From positions 1 to 64,000 of the forward strand of contig NZ_QQAR01000010.1 in assembly GCF_003350375.1 (NCBI RefSeq): a stretch of DNA of 64,000 nt. The letters are read 5' to 3'. Below the pieces are notes generated by a model that did not search any database, was not told the DNA's origin, and saw nothing but the letters and a program-made list of their open reading frames with translations. The position numbers were made by a program, and so were the translations under genes. This document shows positions 50,467 to 59,017 of the stretch, one piece after another (the first letter of the stretch is position 1; the number at the start of each line of letters is the position of its first letter). The stretch comes from Flavobacterium sp. AG291 (GTDB lineage: Bacteria; Bacteroidota; Bacteroidia; Flavobacteriales; Flavobacteriaceae).

Positions 50467-50497
50467 TTTGTAACAAAATGTTTTATTTTTATATTTG
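50467..50497 (+). promoter_or_regulatory. Bacteroidota-type promoter, -33 TTTG and -7 TATATTTG
   Basis: TTTG (50467-50470) and TATATTTG (50490-50497) are separated by 19 bases, matching the known Bacteroides sigma-factor consensus. It lies 36 bases upstream of the ACT-domain protein gene. A second TATATTTG at 50463-50470 overlaps the -33 box. Confidence 0.7.
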
Positions 50498-50533
50498 CCA
50501 ACCAAAGTTGCAACATAATCAATTAATTAGGCT

Positions 50534-51193
50534 ATGAAGACGATCTCATCCGTAGTAGAACACTACATTAAAACAAAACCATTTTTGCTGAGCGCATTGT
50601 CGCAGGGTATTATAAACCTTACGTCATTGGCGCGAAATATGATGCCGGAGCTGGAGCAGGAACTTGGTAAAGATGTTAAACAGGGTGCTGTAGTAATGTC
50701 GTTAAAAAGATTGTCCGAAGATCTTGACTTTAGGGTAAATCATAAAATCATAAAAGTATTAAGAGCTATAGGCGAAATAACAGTTCGTTCATCGCTTACT
50801 GATTATACCTTTGCCGTGTCTGATACTATTCTTGCCAAACAGGCCGAACTTATTGCTAACATAAATGCTAATCCTGAAGTTTTTTATACTTCGTCAAGAG
50901 GTGTAAACGAAACGAATATTGTGGTAAGTTCATCAATGAATGCTGTCGTAGACAGGCTTTTTGCAGATGAGAAACAAATTGAGCGTACAGAAGATCTTGC
51001 TTCTATAACTGTCAAACTGCCAAAAGAGAATATTTCTACCCCGGGTGTTTATTACTACATTTTTCAACGTTTGGCGTGGGAAGGTATCATCATCTCTGAG
51101 GTAATCTCGACATCTTACGAATTTACTATTTTGGTAAGCGAGCAGGAGGTAGACCTTGCCTTTAAGGTAATCAAAGACCTTAAGAATCTTTAA
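50534..51193 (+). CDS. ACT-domain-containing protein, aspartokinase-regulatory-like
   Basis: A 219-residue cytosolic protein. The C-terminal about 55 residues form an ACT-like domain: PGVYYYIFQRLAWEGIIISEVISTSYEFTILVSEQEVDLAF matches the amino-acid-binding fold of aspartokinase tails. The N-terminal about 90 residues look like a winged helix with KQGAVVMSLKRLSEDL. Similar proteins in Flavobacteria carry the misleading name aspartate kinase, but the catalytic kinase domain is absent. It is probably a ligand-responsive regulator. The function is unknown. A consensus promoter lies directly upstream. Confidence 0.75.
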   Translation: MKTISSVVEHYIKTKPFLLSALSQGIINLTSLARNMMPELEQELGKDVKQGAVVMSLKRLSEDLDFRVNHKIIKVLRAIGEITVRSSLTDYTFAVSDTILAKQAELIANINANPEVFYTSSRGVNETNIVVSSSMNAVVDRLFADEKQIERTEDLASITVKLPKENISTPGVYYYIFQRLAWEGIIISEVISTSYEFTILVSEQEVDLAFKVIKDLKNL

Positions 51194-51215
51194 AATAAGA
51201 TAGTAACAATATTTG

Positions 51216-51247
51216 AAGCCCTCTTTTAAGAGGGCTTTGTCTTTTTT
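51216..51247 (+). terminator. Rho-independent terminator of the ACT-domain gene
   Basis: AAGCCCTCTT-TT-AAGAGGGCTT (51216-51237) is followed by TGTCTTTTTT. Confidence 0.85.
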
Positions 51248-51281
51248 ATACTCTTAATGTATTACATATTGTTTTTTAATA

Positions 51282-51289
51282 TATCTTTG
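51282..51289 (+). promoter_or_regulatory. -7 promoter element TATCTTTG for the TetR-MBL operon
   Basis: An exact TAnnTTTG match ending five bases before the GTG start, directly abutting the TetR operator. No well-spaced -33 TTG is found. Confidence 0.5.
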
Positions 51290-51309
51290 TAGAGTGATTA
51301 GTCAATCTG
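51290..51309. promoter_or_regulatory. TetR-type operator 1, TAGAGTGATTAGTCAATCTG
   Basis: A 20-bp imperfect palindrome that differs from the operator at 51886-51905 at only two positions. It overlaps the predicted transcript start and the GTG start codon of the TetR gene, so binding would block initiation. Confidence 0.7.
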
Positions 51310-51872
51310 TAAATGATAAGCGTAAAGATTTACTCTCGGCAGCCTTGAGGCTGTTTGCCGAGAATGGCTTTCATGGCACCCCTACAAGTAAGATTGCTAA
51401 AGAGGCCGGCGTTGCAAATGGAACGCTTTTTCATTATTATAAAACAAAAGAAGACCTTATAGTATCCCTTTATATTGATATAAAATCCAGGATGTCCGAA
51501 TATGTTGAGGCCCATTCTGAGAAAGAGAAAAGTGTCAAAAAGAATTTCAGGAACCAATACTTACAGGTTATGCTATGGTCGTTGAAGCATCGCGATGAAT
51601 TCCTTTTTATTCAGCAATTCCATAGCTCTCCTTTCGCTTCACTTGTACCGGCAGAAGAAATTGAAAGGCTTAGCGGAAAAACATGTGAGCAGATTGAAAA
51701 AGCAATTAAGGATAAGGCTATTAAAAAAAGAGATGTAAATTATATTATGACTCTTTTTACCAGCCACACTTTTGGGCTTAACCAATATCTAAGCAAAGCG
51801 CAACTTAACGAAAAAGAACAAAAAGAGGTAATTAAAGACAGCTTTGATATGCTTTGGAAAATGCTGTCTTAA
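51294..51872 (+). CDS. TetR/AcrR-family transcriptional regulator
   Basis: A 192-residue regulator. The N-terminal HTH is AALRLFAENGFHGTPTSKIAKEAGVANGTLFHYYKTKEDL (about 16-55), a canonical TetR domain. The C-terminal helical ligand domain (about 60-192) has no specific family match. It starts with GTG at 51294. A matching operator lies over its own promoter and another before the next gene, so it should autoregulate and control the downstream MBL-fold gene. No in-frame ATG fits the domain. Confidence 0.9.
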   Translation: MISQSVNDKRKDLLSAALRLFAENGFHGTPTSKIAKEAGVANGTLFHYYKTKEDLIVSLYIDIKSRMSEYVEAHSEKEKSVKKNFRNQYLQVMLWSLKHRDEFLFIQQFHSSPFASLVPAEEIERLSGKTCEQIEKAIKDKAIKKRDVNYIMTLFTSHTFGLNQYLSKAQLNEKEQKEVIKDSFDMLWKMLS

Positions 51873-51885
51873 TTTTTAATTTATA

Positions 51886-51905
51886 TAGAGTGATTAGTCA
51901 GTCTA
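51886..51905. promoter_or_regulatory. TetR-type operator 2, TAGAGTGATTAGTCAGTCTA
   Basis: A 20-bp imperfect palindrome (16 of 20 positions symmetric), in the 40-base space between the regulator stop and the MBL-fold start. It matches operator 1 at 18 of 20 positions. Confidence 0.75.
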
Positions 51906-51912
51906 TTGTTGA

Positions 51913-53034
51913 ATGATGAAAAAAAGAATAAAAAAAATATTTATGACACTATTAATAATACTGGCCTTACTGGTTGCCGGAGTTATACTTTTTATGCAAA
52001 CGCCCCAATTTGGGCGTAAACCAACCGGAGAGCGATTAAAGAAAATAGAGCTTTCTCCAAACTATAAAGACGGACAATTTCAGAACCTGAGACATACTCC
52101 CGATTTGGCCGAAGGAGTAAGTATGAGTAATGTACTATGGAAATTCTTTTTTGGAAAAAGCAAAAGAAGTAAACCTAAGGCGGCACTGCCTTCACAGAAA
52201 ACGGATTTACTTCATCTCGATCCTAAAGAGAATATAATTGTTTGGTTTGGTCACTCATCATACTTTATTCAGGTTGATGGAAAAACCATACTGGTAGATC
52301 CTGTATTTAGCGGTTCGGCTTCTCCTATAAGTTTTACTACAAAGGCTTTTGCCGGAGCCGATGTGTATTCTGCGGATGATTTTCCTAAAATTGATTTTCT
52401 GTTTATTTCCCATGACCACTGGGATCATCTGGATTATGAAACGGTAATGAAGCTTAAAGGAAAAGTAAGTAAAATTATTACCGGGCTTGGTACAGGTGAG
52501 CATTTTGAGCGTTGGGGCTTTGACATGAACTCCGTAATTGAACGCGACTGGTATGAAACTGTTGAAATGGGTGAGAGCTTTAGCGTTCATGTAACACCGG
52601 GGCGTCATTTTGCAGGGCGTACCTTTAAACGCAATACAGCTATATGGGCATCTTTTGTACTAAAGACGCCTACCCAAAATTTATTCCTTGGTGGAGACTC
52701 GGGATATGATTCACACTTTAAAGCTATAGGTGATAAATATGGACCTTTTGATGTAGCAATATTAGAATGTGGTCAATACAATGAGTCCTGGAAATACATA
52801 CATATGATGCCGGAGGAAACAGTAAAAGCAGCGCAGGAACTAAAGGCTAAAAAGCTAATGCCAGTGCACTGGGCAAAGTTTGCTCTCGCACTGCACGACT
52901 GGGATGAGCCTATAATAAGGGTTTCGGAAGAAGCAAAAAAACAAAATATACCCCTGATTACACCGATGATTGGGCAAAAGGTAAACTTTGAGAAAGAGGA
53001 GACCTTTGCCGAATGGTGGAAAGGATTAGAATAA
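51913..53034 (+). CDS. MBL-fold metallohydrolase, NAPE-PLD/UlaG-like, membrane anchored
   Basis: A 373-residue protein with an N-terminal membrane helix (about 8-28) and a metallo-beta-lactamase-fold domain. Zinc motif H-x-H-x-D-H in FISHDHWDHLD (about 173-183), a preceding His in VWFGHSSYFIQVDGKTILVDP, later His in VTPGRHFAGRTF, Asp in FLGGDSGYDSHF, and His in MPVHWAKFALA. This is the N-acyl-phosphatidylethanolamine phospholipase D-like group. It may act on membrane lipids or esters. It is regulated with the TetR gene. Confidence 0.9.
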   Translation: MMKKRIKKIFMTLLIILALLVAGVILFMQTPQFGRKPTGERLKKIELSPNYKDGQFQNLRHTPDLAEGVSMSNVLWKFFFGKSKRSKPKAALPSQKTDLLHLDPKENIIVWFGHSSYFIQVDGKTILVDPVFSGSASPISFTTKAFAGADVYSADDFPKIDFLFISHDHWDHLDYETVMKLKGKVSKIITGLGTGEHFERWGFDMNSVIERDWYETVEMGESFSVHVTPGRHFAGRTFKRNTAIWASFVLKTPTQNLFLGGDSGYDSHFKAIGDKYGPFDVAILECGQYNESWKYIHMMPEETVKAAQELKAKKLMPVHWAKFALALHDWDEPIIRVSEEAKKQNIPLITPMIGQKVNFEKEETFAEWWKGLE

Positions 53035-53072
53035 AAAAAACGCGTTTAAGATATCTTAAACGCGTTTTTTTT
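53033..53072. terminator. Perfect 40-bp palindrome, bidirectional terminator
   Basis: A8, then CGCGTTTAAGAT followed by its exact complement ATCTTAAACGCG, then T8: one uninterrupted palindrome centred at 53052/53053, between convergent genes. It serves both as a terminator. Confidence 0.85.
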
Positions 53073-53085
53073 AGATAGCTTTCTT

Positions 53086-53478
53086 CTAATTAAATGTTGC
53101 CGAAACCGTAGCAACTATAATACCGTCTGAATCTGCGGTACCTTCTATAGATTTTAGTTTTGTTTCACCCTGATATACATTAAGGGTTACTTTATCTCCG
53201 GGTTGTGCATCTATTGCCGAAAAGCTAAAACCTCCTACATAAGTATCGCTGTCTGCAGTATAAGTATATGTCCATGGCAGAGAAGTAATATCTGCAGATG
53301 TACCTCCACCATTAGCAGTATAGGTTGCGCTCATGTCTGTAGCAGTTGTCGAACCTGTTACTTCGTACTTAATTTCTCTCGAAGATGATACCGGTTTTTT
53401 GTCATCATCATCTGAACATGAGGTTAGCGATACTGCCGACATAATTACCGCAAACACATAAATCAATGGATTTTTCAT
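53086..53478 (-). CDS. Small secreted lipoprotein, MmpS-like beta domain
   Basis: A 130-residue lipoprotein: signal MKNPLIYVFAVIMSAVSL with lipobox Cys21 (LTSC), an Asp-rich linker SDDDDKKP, and a single beta-rich domain (about 35-130) with EIKYEVTGSTTATDMSATYTA, LPWTYTYTAD and VTLNVYQGETKLKSIEG. The pattern resembles the MmpS-type transport-accessory domain seen in Bacteroidota lipoproteins. The start is MKNPLIYV; the longer frame adds a basic leader. The function is unknown. Confidence 0.78.
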   Translation of the reverse strand: MKNPLIYVFAVIMSAVSLTSCSDDDDKKPVSSSREIKYEVTGSTTATDMSATYTANGGGTSADITSLPWTYTYTADSDTYVGGFSFSAIDAQPGDKVTLNVYQGETKLKSIEGTADSDGIIVATVSATFN

Positions 53479-53616
53479 AAAATATTTTTTAATTGTTATT
53501 GGTCGCAAATATAGATTTCAGGTTTTTTAAACATTCTTAAAATGTAGGATTTAACTTTAGTTTAACCGATTTTAAGGAGAGCTTAAGAAGATTTTAAGAT
53601 GTATAATTTGATAAAT

Positions 53617-53651
53617 AAAAAAGGGAAGAGCCAAAAGCTCTTCCCTTTTTT
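53617..53651. terminator. Terminator of mfd
   Basis: A perfect 15-bp stem AAAAAAGGGAAGAGC/GCTCTTCCCTTTTTT with loop CAAAA lies 20 bases beyond the mfd stop; it can act in both directions. Confidence 0.88.
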
Positions 53652-53671
53652 ATTGCTGATATACGGGCTAT

Positions 53672-56600
53672 TTACTCAAATACCAATTCAAGCATTTCGA
53701 GTGCTTTTTTAAGTGATTTTACATTCTCAAAAGTAAGCAACAGCCTCAGTCCGTTTTTGGTTTGTTTTTCTTTCATCTTTGCAACTCCCTGATGTCTTTG
53801 TACAAATTGCAGTACTTTATGGAAAGCCCCCGACTGGTAATAGTCGGATTGCTGATCGCCTACAAAATAACCGACCATTTTACCTTGTTTCAGTACCAGT
53901 TTTTCAATACCCATTTTGGTAGCGAGCCACTTAATGCGCATACTTATCATAAGCGCCTGAGCCTGTTTAGGCAAAGGCCCGAATCGGTCGGTCAGTTTAG
54001 CTTCAAAAGCAATGAGCTCTTCTTCGTTCTTAACGGCAGCAAGGTCGTTGTACAGGTTAAGTCGCTCGGTAATATTGTTTACATATTCGTCAGGAAAAAG
54101 CAATTCAAAATCAGTATCAATCTGAATTTCTTTTACATATTCTTTTTCAGTTTGTTCTTCTCCGTCGTCATAAAGGTCTTTAAACTCATTTTCCTTAAGT
54201 TCGTCAATAGCCTCGTTCATAATCTTTTGGTAAGTGTCAAAACCAATCTCATTAATGAATCCGCTCTGCTCACCGCCTAACAAATCTCCCGCACCACGAA
54301 TTTCAAGATCTTTCATGGCAATATTAAACCCACTGCCTAAATCGCTGAACTGCTCTAAGGCTTGTATACGTTTGCGGGCGTCTTCGGTCATTGCCGAATA
54401 AGGAGGCGTGATAAAGTAACAAAAAGCTTTTTTATTGCTTCGGCCTACACGTCCACGCATCTGGTGCAGGTCGGACAAACCGAAGTTATTGGCATTGTTA
54501 ATGAAGATAGTATTGGCATTTGGTACGTCGAGACCACTTTCAATAATAGTGGTTGCAACAAGTACGTCAAACTGGCCATCCATAAAATCAAGCAACAGTT
54601 CTTCGAGTTTTTTACCATCCATCTGGCCGTGGCCAATACCTACCTTTGCCCCCGGAACAAGGCGCTGTATCATTCCGCCAACTTCCTTAATGTTCTCAAT
54701 ACGGTTGTTAATAAAATATACCTGTCCGCCACGTTGTATCTCATACGAAATGGCATCACGAATAATTTCTTCGTTAAAGCCTACCACTTGCGTTTCTATA
54801 GGATAACGGTTAGGTGGGGGTGTAGTAATTACAGACAAGTCCCTTGCAGCCATAAGCGAGAACTGAAGTGTTCTTGGTATAGGTGTTGCGGTAAGGGTAA
54901 GGGTGTCTACATTTTGAGCTATCGTCTTAAGCTTATCTTTTACATTTACGCCAAACTTTTGTTCCTCATCGATAATCAAAAGCCCCAGATTTTTGAACTG
55001 TACATTTTTATTTACCAGTTGGTGCGTACCTATAAGGATATCGAGTTTTCCGTCGGCAAGATCTCTCAGGGTTTCCGATTTTTGTTTTGCTGTTCGGAAA
55101 CGGTTAAGATAGCCTATCGTAACCGGCATATCTTTAAGCCTTTCGCTAAATGTTTTGAAATGCTGAAATGCCAGTATGGTTGTAGGTACTAATATGGCAA
55201 CCTGTTTACCGTTATCGGCAGCTTTAAATGCGGCACGAATGGCTACCTCGGTTTTACCGAAACCTACGTCGCCACATACAAGCCTGTCCATAGGGCGTTC
55301 GCTTTCCATGTCAGCTTTTACATCGCGGGTAGCCGTAATCTGATCGGGTGTATCCTCATAAATAAAAGATGATTCCAGCTCGGCCTGCAAATAGCTGTCC
55401 GGCGCATACTGAAAACCTTTTTCAAGCCTGCGCTTGGCGTATAGCTGAATAAGGTTAAAGGCAATGTGCTTAACACGTGCTTTAGTTTTTTGTTTAAGTA
55501 CTTTCCAGGCATTGCTGCCCAGTTTATATATTTTTGGTGGAGCACCGTCTTTGCCGTTGTATTTGGATATTTTATGCAGCGAGTGGATGCTTACATACAC
55601 AATGTCATTATCGGCATATACCAGCTTAATGGCTTCTTGTGTCTTTCCTTCTACCTGTATTTTTTGCAGCCCGCCAAATTTTCCGATGCCATGGTCGATA
55701 TGGGTTACATAATCGCCAACAGATAATGAATTTAATTCTTTTAGCGTAATGGCTCCTTTTTTAGAATAGCCGTTTTTGATGCTGAATTTATGGTAGCGTT
55801 CAAATATCTGGTGATCGGTGTAACAGGCAATCTGGTATTCTTCATCTATAAAACCTTCATAGATAGGGAAGACTATAGTCTTATACTGTTTGCGGAAATC
55901 TTCATGTCCGGCTTCATCCAGGCTTTCAAAAATGTCGTGAAAGCGTTTGGCCTGCGCCTCATTAGAACAGAAGATATAATTTTTAAAGCCATTGTTGTGA
56001 TTGTCGCTCAGGTTATTGAGTAAAAGGTCAAACTGTTTGTTGAACGACGGTTGAGGCTGAATATGGAATTCAAAAGTTTTTTGTGTTCTGAATATTGGTT
56101 TGGTACCAAACTCGACAATGGTAAAATCGAGCGCCTTTTTTATAAAAGCCTCCTGATCAAGAAAAAGCTCTGATGGTGCTGCATGCTTAATGTCTTTCGA
56201 AAGCTTATCGAAAGCTTCGTTAGCCTTGTTGAATAAAACATCGAGCTTAGAAAAAAGGGCATCGGTATCGCGAATAAGGATAACCGTTTTTTCGTTAATG
56301 TATTCCAGAAAGCTTTCACGGTTTTCCTGCAGCTGCTTGTTTTCAACATTCGGCATTACCGTAATCTTATTCTTTTTTTCGAGGGATAACTGCGAAGCAA
56401 CATCAAACGTACGGATGCTGTCTACCTCATTGCCAAAGAATTCTATACGGTAAGGATTGTCGTTTGAGAATGAGAATACATCGACGATACCACCACGAAC
56501 AGAAAATTCTCCCGGTTCGGTTACGAAATCTACACGTCGGAACTCATATTCAAACAATACCTCATTGATGAAGTCTATAGAAACCTGATCGCTTACGGCA

Positions 56601-57031
56601 ACTTTCAGCGTATTTTTTTCGAGTTCTTTTCGGGTAACTACCTTTTCAAAAAGAGCCTCGGCATACGAAACAATGATTGCAGGTTTTTTACGTGAATTGA
56701 TACGGTTAAGTACTTCCGATCGCAATAGTATGTTAGCGTTATCGGTTTCTTCAATCTGGTAAGGACGCCTGAATGAACCCGGATAAAACAGCACATCCTG
56801 ATTGCCAATGAGCTGCTCAAGGTCGTTAAGGTAATAAGCGGCCTCTTCTTTGTCTTTAAGAATAAGAAGGAACGGCAATTCGCTTTGGCGGAAAAGTGGA
56901 TCGGTGACAAACGACAATGCCGAGCCCAAGAGCCCTTTTACATGTATTTTGTTTTCGCGTTGCTGTAAGGCACTAACGATTTGTTTTATTTTAACCGACT
57001 GGCCGTATTTATCTAAAATTTCAGGTTTCAA
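53672..57031 (-). CDS. mfd: Transcription-repair coupling factor
   Basis: A 1119-residue ATP-dependent translocase that dislodges stalled RNA polymerase and recruits UvrA. From the N-terminus: UvrB-homology region (FLLILKDKEEAAYYLNDLEQL, about 54-75), RNAP-interaction domain (SVGDYVTHIDHGIGKFGGL), RecG-like SF2 helicase core with Walker A GDVGFGKTEVAIRAAF, DEEQ in LLIIDEEQKFGV, motif III TLTATPIPRTLQFSL, and motif VI HQMRGRVGRSNKKAFC, then a C-terminal UvrA-inhibitory domain. The length matches family members. The upstream lipoprotein gene is 15 bases away on the same strand. Confidence 0.97.
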   Translation of the reverse strand: MKPEILDKYGQSVKIKQIVSALQQRENKIHVKGLLGSALSFVTDPLFRQSELPFLLILKDKEEAAYYLNDLEQLIGNQDVLFYPGSFRRPYQIEETDNANILLRSEVLNRINSRKKPAIIVSYAEALFEKVVTRKELEKNTLKVAVSDQVSIDFINEVLFEYEFRRVDFVTEPGEFSVRGGIVDVFSFSNDNPYRIEFFGNEVDSIRTFDVASQLSLEKKNKITVMPNVENKQLQENRESFLEYINEKTVILIRDTDALFSKLDVLFNKANEAFDKLSKDIKHAAPSELFLDQEAFIKKALDFTIVEFGTKPIFRTQKTFEFHIQPQPSFNKQFDLLLNNLSDNHNNGFKNYIFCSNEAQAKRFHDIFESLDEAGHEDFRKQYKTIVFPIYEGFIDEEYQIACYTDHQIFERYHKFSIKNGYSKKGAITLKELNSLSVGDYVTHIDHGIGKFGGLQKIQVEGKTQEAIKLVYADNDIVYVSIHSLHKISKYNGKDGAPPKIYKLGSNAWKVLKQKTKARVKHIAFNLIQLYAKRRLEKGFQYAPDSYLQAELESSFIYEDTPDQITATRDVKADMESERPMDRLVCGDVGFGKTEVAIRAAFKAADNGKQVAILVPTTILAFQHFKTFSERLKDMPVTIGYLNRFRTAKQKSETLRDLADGKLDILIGTHQLVNKNVQFKNLGLLIIDEEQKFGVNVKDKLKTIAQNVDTLTLTATPIPRTLQFSLMAARDLSVITTPPPNRYPIETQVVGFNEEIIRDAISYEIQRGGQVYFINNRIENIKEVGGMIQRLVPGAKVGIGHGQMDGKKLEELLLDFMDGQFDVLVATTIIESGLDVPNANTIFINNANNFGLSDLHQMRGRVGRSNKKAFCYFITPPYSAMTEDARKRIQALEQFSDLGSGFNIAMKDLEIRGAGDLLGGEQSGFINEIGFDTYQKIMNEAIDELKENEFKDLYDDGEEQTEKEYVKEIQIDTDFELLFPDEYVNNITERLNLYNDLAAVKNEEELIAFEAKLTDRFGPLPKQAQALMISMRIKWLATKMGIEKLVLKQGKMVGYFVGDQQSDYYQSGAFHKVLQFVQRHQGVAKMKEKQTKNGLRLLLTFENVKSLKKALEMLELVFE

Positions 57032-57046
57032 TGTGGTTCTTTATAA

Positions 57047-57712
57047 TCAGTTATTTTGTGCAGGTCCCGGTCTTGGTGTAAATGTTCGCATTTGCTGATT
57101 AGGCGTAGGTAAAGATTGCGGCTGCGACTGTGGCTGCATACCCGGATTAGCCATGCGGGTAGTATCAAGTGCCCTTAACATTTCTTCTTCCCCTATCTCT
57201 TTCGGAATTTCGCTCAAAATTACCATTTCGCTCATTTGGTTTTGCAGCGAGGTTGTTTCGTGAGTAATTTCTTTTATAAGCGACACCACTTTTTTATCAG
57301 GTATAACCGCAATGTTTATATAAGTGTACAGCGATTTAATTTTGGTGTTAAGCCCGTTGATACGGCTGCGTATCTGTGGCTTGTTGAAAAATCCGGGAAT
57401 GTTTGTGTCAAGCTGCTCTCCTTTTGCAACAAGGGTCTTTGCTTTTTGTCTGTAAGCACTTAAGGAACCGGTGGGCTTTTGCATCAGTTCGTTATGAAAT
57501 TGCTGCCACTCGTTCCAACCCGAAATTTGGGCTGCAACCTTATCATTTACAGGAGGAACATTAAACCTCCAGTTCTCGCTTATCACTTTTAAAATAGAGT
57601 CGTTTTGTTTTTCAGTTCGGATTGTTTCGGCACGTCGTTGAGCGTCGTCGTCCTTACAGGAAAAAAGTACTGCCGAAAAACAGCAAACCACAATGAGTTT
57701 CAGGTATTTCAT
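57047..57712 (-). CDS. Lipoprotein of unknown function upstream of mfd
   Basis: A 221-residue lipoprotein: signal MKYLKLIVVCCFSAVLF with lipobox Cys19 (LFSC). It is followed by an acidic linker, a helical domain (about 30-185) with no recognised family, and a Pro/Gln-rich tail (MQPQSQPQSLPTPNQQM, about 195-221). The start is MKYLKLIV. It sits 15 bases upstream of mfd on the same strand and may be co-transcribed with it. The function is unknown. Confidence 0.78.
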   Translation of the reverse strand: MKYLKLIVVCCFSAVLFSCKDDDAQRRAETIRTEKQNDSILKVISENWRFNVPPVNDKVAAQISGWNEWQQFHNELMQKPTGSLSAYRQKAKTLVAKGEQLDTNIPGFFNKPQIRSRINGLNTKIKSLYTYINIAVIPDKKVVSLIKEITHETTSLQNQMSEMVILSEIPKEIGEEEMLRALDTTRMANPGMQPQSQPQSLPTPNQQMRTFTPRPGPAQNN

Positions 57713-57922
57713 GTTTGATTGTTGAAGTAGCAAATTTACGAATGTTTACTAATATGTTCCTGCCTGAGATTAATTCTTTAGAAACATTTTTAATTTACTT
57801 TTTACGGAAAACGCGAGCGGTTTTTTCAGGATAATGCATCAGGACAGCTTTACAAATCACAATCTTTTAAAAAAATGTTACAATAGGGGTTTAAGAGAGT
57901 GAAATTCATAATGGTAAAGCAG

Positions 57923-57930
57923 TATATTTG
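57923..57930 (+). promoter_or_regulatory. -7 promoter element TATATTTG for the threonine dehydrogenase gene
   Basis: An exact TAnnTTTG match 21 bases before the ATG at 57952. Confidence 0.5.
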
Positions 57931-57951
57931 TGGTCTGTAAATACAACTAAC

Positions 57952-58893
57952 ATGGCAAAAATTTTAATCATAGGCGCTTGTGGCCAAATTGGTACTGAGC
58001 TGACAAAAAAACTTAGGGAAGTATATGGTACTGATGCTGTTATTGCTTCAGATATACGTAAAGGAGATCCTGAATTTGTGGCTTCGGGGCCATTTGAGGT
58101 AGTAAATGCCCTTGATTTTAACCAGATAGAAACTGTAATTGAGCAAAATAACGTAGAAGATGTATATCTTATGGCGGCGCTGCTTTCGGCTACTGCCGAA
58201 AAGAATCCTGCTTTTGCATGGGATCTTAACATGAACTCACTTTTCCACGTGCTTAATCTTGCTAAAGCAGGGAAGATCAAAAAGATTTTCTGGCCTTCGA
58301 GTATTGCGGTTTTCGGCCCAACAACTCCTAAACAAAATACACCACAGTATACAGTTATGGAACCGTCTACCGTATATGGTATTTCTAAGCAATCGGGCGA
58401 AAGATGGGCAGAATACTACCATAACATTTATGGGGTAGATATCCGAAGCATCCGTTACCCTGGCCTTATCAGCTGGTCTACACCTCCGGGTGGTGGTACT
58501 ACTGATTATGCTGTTGATATTTACCACAAAGCACTTGCTGACGGAAAATACACTTGTTTCCTTAGTGAAGAGACAAGGCTTCCAATGATGTATATGGATG
58601 ATGCTATCCGTGCTACAGTAGAAATCATGCAGGCACCTGCAGAGAACATTAAAATACGTTCGTCATATAACCTTTCAGCAATGGATTTCACACCAAAAGA
58701 AATTGCTGAGGCTATTAAAAAAGAAATCCCGGATTTCACTATTGACTATGCACCGGACTTCCGACAAAAAATTGCAGACAGCTGGCCTCAAAGCATTGAT
58801 GACAGCAGCGCAAGACAAGATTGGGGTTGGAAACATGATTTTGACCTGAATTCTATGACGGTTGATATGCTGGAACACCTTAGTGTTAAATAG
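57952..58893 (+). CDS. tdh: L-threonine 3-dehydrogenase, short-chain epimerase-like type
   Basis: A 313-residue extended SDR with the NAD-binding start AKILIIGACGQIGTELTKKL, DIRKGD (adenine ribose acidic), FWPSSIAVFGP and catalytic YGISKQSGERW (Y-x3-K). RYPGLISWSTPPGGGTTDYAVDIYH and the substrate-loop RLPMMYMDDAIRAT match the flavobacterial GalE-like threonine dehydrogenase. It converts L-threonine to 2-amino-3-ketobutyrate. The start is MAKILIIG, downstream of a -7 element. No kbl is adjacent. Confidence 0.9.
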   Translation: MAKILIIGACGQIGTELTKKLREVYGTDAVIASDIRKGDPEFVASGPFEVVNALDFNQIETVIEQNNVEDVYLMAALLSATAEKNPAFAWDLNMNSLFHVLNLAKAGKIKKIFWPSSIAVFGPTTPKQNTPQYTVMEPSTVYGISKQSGERWAEYYHNIYGVDIRSIRYPGLISWSTPPGGGTTDYAVDIYHKALADGKYTCFLSEETRLPMMYMDDAIRATVEIMQAPAENIKIRSSYNLSAMDFTPKEIAEAIKKEIPDFTIDYAPDFRQKIADSWPQSIDDSSARQDWGWKHDFDLNSMTVDMLEHLSVK

Positions 58894-58932
58894 TAATTGG
58901 TTTTAGGGTTTTAAGTTACCTGACAACATAAA

Positions 58933-58968
58933 AAAACGCAGATAGAGATTAATCTTTATCTGCGTTTT
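58933..58968. terminator. Bidirectional terminator between tdh and the NTF2-like gene
   Basis: AAAACGCAGATA (58933-58944) pairs with TATCTGCGTTTT (58957-58968), and AGATTAATCT inside extends the stem. Confidence 0.82.
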
Positions 58969-59017
58969 GTTTTATAGGTTTGAGTGAAGCTAACTGCAAA
59001 CTGCGACTGAATACTGC

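Noticed and set aside
54362..55192. Plus-strand open frame of 276 codons inside mfd
   Set aside because: Antisense shadow of a well-conserved gene; Cys/Tyr/Phe-rich, with no domain.
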